A program made the translations under genes and the position numbers. From assembly GCA_000485475.1 (NCBI GenBank), contig AXYY01000002.1, positions 1 to 6,830 on the forward strand: DNA of 6,830 nucleotides. Reading direction: 5' to 3'. The DNA comes from Candidatus Ancillula trichonymphae ImTpAt (GTDB taxonomy: Bacteria; Actinomycetota; Actinomycetes; Actinomycetales; Bifidobacteriaceae). Positions 1 through 4,187 of this stretch are shown piece by piece (positions within the stretch are counted from its first letter, which is position 1; every line of letters starts with the position of its first letter). The notes beneath the pieces are model-generated. The model had not been told where the DNA came from. It saw nothing but the letters and a program-made list of their open reading frames with translations, and ran no database searches.

Positions 1-1040
1 CGGAGTTTGTAACAATGTTGGTGGTGCCCGCAGTATGTCTTAAGTGATGAAACTTGAAGTTTGTGAGCCCTGCAAGAAGTGTGCGAGCACGATAAAACAT
101 GGGGCGCACATCATAAGGTGATACGATATTACCGCGTGCATTTGTTATGAGGTGTGCGTCTGGTTTTGGACAAATTAATTCGTCCAGATGTTCTCATAGT
201 ATATTCTCCATTACCTCAGGAATTGGAACATCACGCCTTGAATACCTGGTTTTCGGTTCATATACTTCAATTTTTTGTCCTACTATCCTATTGCATTGTC
301 TACGAACATGTACCAACTTCCTTGAAAAGAGTTTATATCTTGCCTTTGCAATCCACATACTTCACCACCCCTAAGCCCCATAATACCTGCCAAATAAATA
401 CTAATGGCATACTTCTTGGGGCATATGTTTGTAGAGATTGTCAATATCTTCGTTTGAAGTAATCTTGATTGGCGCTGGAATTGGTTTTTTGAAAACAATA
501 GGTGCGCACGGATTCGCAGGAACTTAATATATTACCGTCGTCATCTTGGGTGCTTGCCTTCTTGAAGATGTATTTAAGCACTTAGAGCAGTCATATCTGT
601 TGTTATCTCCACTTGTCCTGTGCTAGCCATTCTCGTATCATCCTAGTAGTAATTTGGCGAATTGGAATATCTCCAAAGTATGGCAATATGTGATTTTTGA
701 GGATCAACGACCATGAATACTTGGTGTTAGTCTTTGCAGTTGGATGATTATTGATCCAGTCCCATGCATAATCTGCAAAATAGGGTGAACTTCATGTATT
801 TTTGTTCTTTGCGTAGTTTAGGTGGTGTCCACACATCTTTTCTCGATGAGTTCTCGTTCCCAGCATTTAACCACGCCCAAGCTCTGTTTTGTTCGCTAAA
901 AAAGGTAAACTGATGGTGTCGTTGTCCATCTGGTCCTACATATATGACGCATACCATTTGGTATTGCCATTATGCGTCTTTGAGAATACACTTCCCCAAC
1001 TACTTCTTTTATGAGGCGCATTGCCTTGTGTCTCTGTCAT
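1..1040 (-). pseudogene. Decayed phage-type tyrosine recombinase (integrase), 3' part beyond window edge
   Basis: When intact this would have catalysed site-specific integration and excision of a mobile element. Reading from the ATG at 1040, the reconstructed protein has an N-terminal arm-binding-like part (WYASY then YVGPDGQRHHQFTF and a WLNAGNE segment, about 1040-785). A core-binding SAM-like part follows (ADYAWDWINNHP, then ILPYFGDIPIRQITT, about 776-622), then TDMTALSA, VLKYIFKKAS and ANPCAPIVFKKP. The catalytic domain shows box I (AGIMGLRGGEVCGL, about 400-350, catalytic Arg) and box II (FHHLRHTAGTT, about 52-20). The frame changes near 945, 778, 622, 578, 521, 418 and 285, and there is an in-frame TGA at 196-194. 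Several shifts sit at short runs (TATATA, TTTT, CCCC). The second His/Trp box and nucleophilic Tyr would lie left of base 1. A good Shine-Dalgarno and -10 box remain upstream. It sits downstream of the tRNA-Arg 3' end, the usual place for an integrase. The family assignment is firm; the original element is unknown. Confidence 0.9.
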
Positions 1041-1047
1041 GTCTGTT

Positions 1048-1052
1048 CTCCT
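1048..1052 (-). promoter_or_regulatory. Ribosome-binding site of the dead integrase
   Basis: AGGAG on the minus strand, 7 bases before the ATG at 1040. It fixes the original integrase start and shows that the 5' end of the pseudogene is still well preserved. Confidence 0.65.
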
Positions 1053-1093
1053 GTTCTGTTTTTACTTCAATCTACATGAAACAGTTTTACAAG

Positions 1094-1099
1094 ATTATA
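1094..1099 (-). promoter_or_regulatory. Candidate -10 box of the integrase pseudogene
   Basis: A perfect TATAAT on the minus strand lies 53 bases before the integrase start. No convincing -35 hexamer is found at 16-18 bp. The spacer region is a homopolymeric T7G6 stretch (minus strand), itself prone to slippage, so the promoter may already be inactive. Confidence 0.4.
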
Positions 1100-1198
1100 T
1101 CCCCCCAAAAAAACCAATCTTGTCCAACTATTTCACGTTTCAAAGTATACTAAACTGTGTTAATATATCTGCTCATTTTGTCCATTATCTGACCGTTC

Positions 1199-1229
1199 AA
1201 ATGACCCAAAATGACCCAAAATGACAAAA
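1199..1229. repeat. Three-unit 10-bp tandem repeat
   Basis: The unit ATGACCCAAA occurs twice exactly (1201-1210, 1211-1220). It is followed by a partial third copy ATGACAAAAT and preceded by AA. The 10-bp period places each unit on the same face of the helix, as expected for cooperative protein binding. It lies about 160 bp upstream of the integrase start, so recombinase, excisionase or repressor binding is the natural guess, without direct proof. Confidence 0.7.
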
Positions 1230-1349
1230 TAGCAGCTTACCAAATCACTATACTTTTTGTCCAGACCTAAAAACACCTAAAACGCCAGTGTTTACCTAGT
1301 ATTCTCGGTGTTGACATGAATTGAAATCGATAGGAGAGTAGACCCGTCC

Positions 1350-1370
1350 GTCCCCTTTAGGAGGGGGAAC
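1350..1370. other. GC-rich stem-loop without a T-tract
   Basis: GTCCCC (1350-1355) can pair with GGGGAAC (1364-1370), allowing one bulged A, around an 8-base loop. On the minus strand it lies 50-70 bases downstream of tRNA-Arg and could help end the gpmA/tRNA-Arg transcript. There is no run of T after it on either strand, so it is not a textbook intrinsic terminator. Confidence 0.3.
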
Positions 1371-1400
1371 ACGAACTTCTAATCCTTGAAGCGTGGTCAA
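1367..1400 (+). pseudogene. tRNA-Arg-like fragment, inverted relative to the intact tRNA-Arg
   Basis: ACTTCTAATCC at 1375-1385 is identical to the anticodon loop and 3' stem of the neighbouring tRNA-Arg(TCT), which is on the opposite strand (1461-1451). The match extends weakly on both sides: GAACACGA against GAGCAACGG upstream and GTGGT of the T-stem downstream. No acceptor stem or complete T-arm can be folded. It may be a decayed tRNA copy carried by the lost element, or a chance 11-base match. Confidence 0.25.
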
Positions 1401-1418
1401 CTCAAGGTTTCTGTTTTG

Positions 1419-1492
<74 letters not shown>

Positions 1493-1500
1493 AAGTCTAA

Positions 1501-2232
1501 TCATTTGCCCTGATTTGCAACAGCATCTATTTTTGCTTGCGCGTCAGGATCCAAGTACTTACCTTTGTCCAGTATGTGAAAGTCATCATCAAGTTCGTAG
1601 CACAAAGGAATTCCTGTTGGAATGTTCACCCCAGAAATGTCATCATCTGAAATGTTTTCAAGGTACTTCACAAGTGCACGCAGCGAATTTCCATGTGCAG
1701 TAACTAGAACAACCTTGCCCGTTTTGAGGTCTGGAACTATCTCATCTTCCCAGTAAGGCAACACACGCTCAAGAACATCTTTTAGACATTCAGAAAGAAT
1801 CTTCGGAGCATCTTTGTAGCGGACATCGTTGGACTGGCTGTATTCGGAATCGGCCTCGATTCTTGGGGGCGGAACATCATAACTGCGCCTCCATTGCATG
1901 AACTGCTCGTCGCCATATTCTTCACGAATGGCCTTCTTGTCCTTACCTTGAAGTGCCCCGTAATGCCGCTCATTTAGTCTCCAACTGTGCTTAACTGGAA
2001 TCCAAACCCTTCCTGCTTCGTTCAGCGCAAAATTCGCAGTCATAATCGCGCGACGCAAAAGTGAAGTGTGCACAACGTCCGGAAAAACCTGAGCTTGTTC
2101 CAAAAGTTGACCACTTATCTTCGCCTCTAGCACGCCAGCTTCAGACAAATTGACATCTACCCAACCTGTAAACAAATTCTTGGCGTTCCACTCAGACTCG
2201 CCATGTCGTAACAAAATGAGCTTTGAAACCAT
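1501..2232 (-). CDS. gpmA: 2,3-bisphosphoglycerate-dependent phosphoglycerate mutase
   Basis: This cytosolic glycolytic and gluconeogenic enzyme interconverts 3- and 2-phosphoglycerate through a phosphohistidine (EC 5.4.2.11). The 243-residue protein opens with LILLRHGESEWN (catalytic His10), followed by FTGWVDVNLSEAG, TSLLRRA (Arg61), RLNERHYGALQGKDK (acid-base Glu88), REEYGDEQF.QWRRSYDVPPP and TAHGNSLRALVKYL (His180). All are hallmarks of the dPGM branch, and the length matches the usual 230-250. I chose ATG 2232 because GGAAGG lies 6 bases upstream. An in-frame ATG at 2271 would add 13 residues with no family match. It has its own promoter (2321-2350) and a leader of about 80 nt, and the tRNA-Arg follows within 8 bp. 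No key residue is missing. Confidence 0.97.
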   Translation of the reverse strand: MVSKLILLRHGESEWNAKNLFTGWVDVNLSEAGVLEAKISGQLLEQAQVFPDVVHTSLLRRAIMTANFALNEAGRVWIPVKHSWRLNERHYGALQGKDKKAIREEYGDEQFMQWRRSYDVPPPRIEADSEYSQSNDVRYKDAPKILSECLKDVLERVLPYWEDEIVPDLKTGKVVLVTAHGNSLRALVKYLENISDDDISGVNIPTGIPLCYELDDDFHILDKGKYLDPDAQAKIDAVANQGK

Positions 2233-2235
2233 ATA

Positions 2236-2244
2236 CTTCCTTCC
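2236..2244 (-). promoter_or_regulatory. gpmA ribosome-binding site
   Basis: The purine-rich GGAAGGAAG on the minus strand has its GGAAGG core 6 bases before ATG 2232. It decides the start against the upstream in-frame ATG at 2271. Confidence 0.75.
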
Positions 2245-2320
2245 AATACTTGACCTTGCGAAATGGCACAAGCGATAGTTCTACTGAATCTACGGCAACG
2301 ACCTGCTTCGCACGCTGAAC

Positions 2321-2350
2321 ATTGTAACATACGTAAATAGTTTATGTCAA
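2321..2350 (-). promoter_or_regulatory. gpmA promoter
   Basis: On the minus strand TTGACA (2350-2345), an 18-bp spacer and TACAAT (2326-2321) form a near-consensus housekeeping-sigma promoter. The TG one base before the -10 makes it an extended -10. Transcription would start near 2314, giving a gpmA leader of roughly 80 nt in which I see no clear riboswitch or strong hairpin. Confidence 0.75.
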
Positions 2351-2417
2351 GTTTTTGGTGTGTCGCCTGCAAGTAGGTACGGTTGACTCGAAATGACTGG
2401 TTACGCCACGACGCAAC

Positions 2418-2447
2418 TTGACAACACAAGGAAATGAGGTGTATAAT
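2418..2447 (+). promoter_or_regulatory. Promoter of the CAT-anticodon tRNA
   Basis: A perfect TTGACA (2418-2423), an 18-bp spacer and a perfect TATAAT (2442-2447) precede the tRNA at 2461. The predicted start near 2454 leaves only a 6-8 nt 5' leader for RNase P. It lies back to back with the gpmA promoter, the two -35 boxes being 67 bp apart. Confidence 0.82.
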
Positions 2448-2460
2448 GCTTCTGGCACTT

Positions 2461-2534
2461 CCCCCTATAGCTCAGTTGGTTAGAGCAGAGGACTCATAAT
2501 CCTTGTGTCCCAGGTTCAAGTCCTGGTGGGGGGA
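2461..2534 (+). tRNA. tRNA with CAT anticodon, probably tRNA-Ile(k2C), possibly tRNA-Met
   Basis: The cloverleaf is complete: acceptor CCCCCTA/TGGGGGG, D-arm GCTC-AGTTGGTTA-GAGC, anticodon stem-loop GAGGA-CTCATAA-TCCTT, variable GTGTC, T-arm CCAGG-TTCAAGT-CCTGG, discriminator A at 2534, CCA not encoded. It is not the initiator: the anticodon stem lacks the three G-C pairs, and C1-G72 is paired. The C4-G69 and C5-G68 pairs and the TTCAAGTCC T-arm resemble E. coli tRNA-Ile2, the TilS substrate in which C34 becomes lysidine to read AUA. That favours Ile over elongator Met, but sequence alone does not settle it. Confidence 0.9.
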
Positions 2535-2551
2535 CTGGACACGCACTAAAC

Positions 2552-2568
2552 GCACAACCTAGGTGTGC
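2552..2568. other. Weak stem-loop between two convergent tRNA genes
   Basis: GCACA and TGTGC flank ACCTAGG and can pair, giving a short symmetrical hairpin in the 66-bp gap between the facing tRNA genes. It is the only dyad I can see there and might act as a bidirectional transcript end, but it has no T-tract. Confidence 0.25.
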
Positions 2569-2600
2569 AATGACCGCAACACGACTACGACCTATCTCAG

Positions 2601-2683
2601 CGGAAATGAGGGGATTTGAACCCCTGGAGGTTTCCCTCACACGATTTCGAGTCGTGCACCTTGGACCGCTCAGACACATTTCC
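2601..2683 (-). tRNA. tRNA-Ser, anticodon CGA
   Basis: A class II tRNA for UCG codons. On the minus strand: acceptor GGAAATG/CATTTCC, D-arm TGAGCGGTCCAAGGTGCA, anticodon stem-loop CACGA-CTCGAAA-TCGTG, long variable arm (GAGGGAAACCTC) and T-arm AGGGG-TTCAAAT-CCCCT, with discriminator G at 2601 as in other tRNA-Ser. CCA is not encoded. It converges on the CAT tRNA and is divergent from the oxidase gene. A strong promoter sits just upstream. Confidence 0.95.
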
Positions 2684-2693
2684 GTTCAAGTAA

Positions 2694-2722
2694 ATTATAG
2701 CACAAGATGACGCACTTGACAA
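2694..2722 (-). promoter_or_regulatory. tRNA-Ser promoter
   Basis: On the minus strand TTGTCA (2722-2717), a 17-bp spacer and a perfect TATAAT (2699-2694) place the start close to the tRNA 5' end at 2683. The -35 overlaps a perfect palindrome. Confidence 0.75.
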
Positions 2723-2725
2723 GTG
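2713..2725. promoter_or_regulatory. Perfect palindrome in the divergent intergenic region, candidate operator
   Basis: CACTTG-A-CAAGTG is a 6-bp perfect inverted repeat centred on 2719. An outer TGACG (2708-2712) and CGTCA (2730-2734) add a second, slightly off-centre arm pair. It covers the tRNA-Ser -35 box and lies about 55 bp upstream of the oxidase -10, where a regulator could affect both. Part of the symmetry follows from overlapping TTGACA-like -35 sequences on both strands, so it may not be a binding site. Confidence 0.35.
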
Positions 2726-2772
2726 TTTACGTCACGGGGTTGCTGTTCGTAGTCCGTTTTAGAAAGTGCGTG

Positions 2773-2781
2773 TGCTATAAT
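2773..2781 (+). promoter_or_regulatory. Extended -10 promoter giving a leaderless oxidase mRNA
   Basis: TGCTATAAT (TG 2773-2774, TATAAT 2776-2781) is a consensus extended -10. The expected -35 position (about 2753-2758) is poor, as is common with extended -10 promoters. Only 7 bases separate the -10 from the ATG at 2789, so the predicted transcription start falls at or next to the A of the start codon. No Shine-Dalgarno is present. Confidence 0.72.
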
Positions 2782-2788
2782 ATAGTGC

Positions 2789-4162
2789 ATGGTGAAGAGA
2801 GTTGCTGTTGTCGGTGCGGGATCTGTGGGAACTTCTGTAGCATATTGTTTGTCTGGATTAAATTCTGGGCAGGATCTCGGCGTCCAGAAATCTAAAAGCG
2901 GCCCATTTCAGGTTGTAGTTTACGAGAAAGAAGCATATTCTGGCGGTAGAGCACACAGCATCAGTTTTGAAGGCGAGGAGATTGAGGTTGGCGGTTCTAT
3001 AATTCACTCTTCGAACGAGCACATCTGCGAGTTGATGGAATTTGCAGATGTAGAACGAATAACTCCAGGTCTTAATGTTGATGGCGACGATGAGACGCTG
3101 GGGTTTTGGGATGGGAAAGAGGTCTACTTGGTGTGCAAAAATAAAGCAACTAGTTTTGCGGCGAAACTTCTGTTTGCATTTGGACCAATTACCTGCACAA
3201 ACTTCGTCCATTTTGCAATTAAAGCACTCAAGAAGTGGAAGAAAGTGTACAACATCGGCACATTTTCAACAATTAGCGGACTAACGAAGCACCTCAAAAT
3301 TCACAAGTTGACGCACAAAAGCATGTTTCAGTATTACAAAACGCACCTCGTTACGAAAAAGTTCTCCAAGGAGTTCGCTGAACCGATTATCAACAACATG
3401 TACAACCAAGATGGTCACATCAATTCGTTTGCTGCGCAAGTTTCTCTGGCTGGTGCGGGACTCACTGGTGGCGAATTGTTCTCGATTGGTGGCGGAAGTG
3501 GGCAGTTGTTCGGAAAAGTACTAGAAAAAATACAGCAAAAGCAGAAACTCACTGTCAACTACCGCACGAAAGTGACCGAAATAGTAATCAACAAGTTCAA
3601 GATTACAGTAGTTAGTGAATCTGAAGCATTAGACGGTGAGAAAGTGGTGAAACGAGAGCTGTTTGATACAGTTGTGCTGTCCTGCGCGCTCGAATTGTCC
3701 GACATCAAAATAACGGACAAAACAGGACTTGCGAAACCAATTCAGGTGCGGAAAATGCAACCAGTGTTCGTAACGCTTGTGTCAGGTGTTCTTTCAAACG
3801 TGCACTTCGGTTTAGCTCCAGAAGAAACTATGCCCTCGACGTTCTTCATACGTCCAAATATTGGGCTGCAATACAACTCAATTGGAATTACAGGAGTGGA
3901 TAAAGAGGGCAACAGGTTGTATAAAATATTTAGTGAGCGCAAATTGAATGACGAACTGTTCGCACAGTTGTTCAGTAGTTATAAAAAGGTCAAGGAATTT
4001 GTCTGGAGAGGTGCGTTTCCAAAACTTGAAGCGAATTTTGAGGTTAACCCTTGGGGCGATTTTGAACTACTACCCGAAAGATTCTACTACACAAGTGCAA
4101 TTGAAAGCATCGCATCAACGATTGAGTCAGTGCGGTTGCTGGTTGGAATGTTGCGGAATTGA
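2789..4162 (+). CDS. Prenylcysteine oxidase-like FAD-dependent protein (PCYOX1/prenylcysteine lyase family)
   Basis: The eukaryotic family oxidatively cleaves the thioether of farnesyl- or geranylgeranyl-cysteine to free cysteine, a prenyl aldehyde and H2O2 using FAD (EC 1.8.3.5). This 457-residue protein has a Rossmann motif GAGSVG (9-14), ribose-binding Glu46 after VVVY, and GGR (52-54). The block GGSIIH (68-73) compares with human GGSVIH. INSFAAQVSLAGAG (from 211) compares with INAFVGAVSL. YNSIGI (362-367) compares with INSIGI, followed by LYKIFSER against VWKIFSQE. The C-terminal FAD segment RFYYTSAIESIASTIE compares with RLYYLNGIECAASAME. These comparisons rest on recall, not a search. 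There is no signal peptide, unlike the lysosomal animal enzyme, so it is probably cytosolic. The ATG at 2789 directly precedes the Rossmann strand. leuS follows after 25 bp. The substrate in this organism is unknown; another amine-oxidase-fold or phytoene-desaturase-like activity remains possible. Confidence 0.85.
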   Translation: MVKRVAVVGAGSVGTSVAYCLSGLNSGQDLGVQKSKSGPFQVVVYEKEAYSGGRAHSISFEGEEIEVGGSIIHSSNEHICELMEFADVERITPGLNVDGDDETLGFWDGKEVYLVCKNKATSFAAKLLFAFGPITCTNFVHFAIKALKKWKKVYNIGTFSTISGLTKHLKIHKLTHKSMFQYYKTHLVTKKFSKEFAEPIINNMYNQDGHINSFAAQVSLAGAGLTGGELFSIGGGSGQLFGKVLEKIQQKQKLTVNYRTKVTEIVINKFKITVVSESEALDGEKVVKRELFDTVVLSCALELSDIKITDKTGLAKPIQVRKMQPVFVTLVSGVLSNVHFGLAPEETMPSTFFIRPNIGLQYNSIGITGVDKEGNRLYKIFSERKLNDELFAQLFSSYKKVKEFVWRGAFPKLEANFEVNPWGDFELLPERFYYTSAIESIASTIESVRLLVGMLRN

Positions 4163-4174
4163 TATAAAGAGCGC

Positions 4175-4182
4175 GGAAGAAG
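4175..4182 (+). promoter_or_regulatory. leuS ribosome-binding site
   Basis: GGAAGAAG ends 5 bases before ATG 4188. It supports that start over the in-frame Met14 codon at 4227 and contrasts with the upstream gene, which has no Shine-Dalgarno at all. Confidence 0.7.
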
Positions 4183-4187
4183 TCGAA

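Larger units (their letters stand above)
1041..1418. other. Non-coding stretch between tRNA-Arg and integrase (attachment-site-like region)
   Basis: I find no plausible gene here on either strand; the open frames are short and have no ribosome-binding site. The stretch holds the integrase 5' signals, the 10-bp tandem repeat, four TGGACAA motifs, a GC-rich hairpin and a tRNA-Arg-like fragment, each listed separately. Its position between a tRNA 3' end and an integrase start is where the attachment core and recombinase arm sites of an integrated element are normally found. No excisionase-like gene is visible. Confidence 0.5.

Noticed and set aside
154..462. 102-codon plus-strand frame across the left part of the window
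   Set aside because: It lies antisense to recognisable integrase segments, has no Shine-Dalgarno and no family resemblance.
1265..1282. Two copies of ACCTAAAA near 1265 and 1274 as a CRISPR-like or iteron array
   Set aside because: There are only two short AT-rich units with no spacers and no cas-like gene in the window.
1504..1703. Plus-strand frame beneath the gpmA 3' end
   Set aside because: It is antisense to the conserved GpmA C-terminal domain and has no ribosome-binding site.
2233..2271. 13-residue N-terminal extension of GpmA from ATG 2271
   Set aside because: The ribosome-binding site is placed for ATG 2232, and dPGM proteins begin directly before the LILLRHG strand.
2430..2611. 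GGAAATGAGG shared by the CAT tRNA promoter spacer (2430-2439) and the tRNA-Ser 3' end (2602-2611)
   Set aside because: It was considered as an att duplication, but the identity stops at 10 bases and no integrase or cargo lies between.
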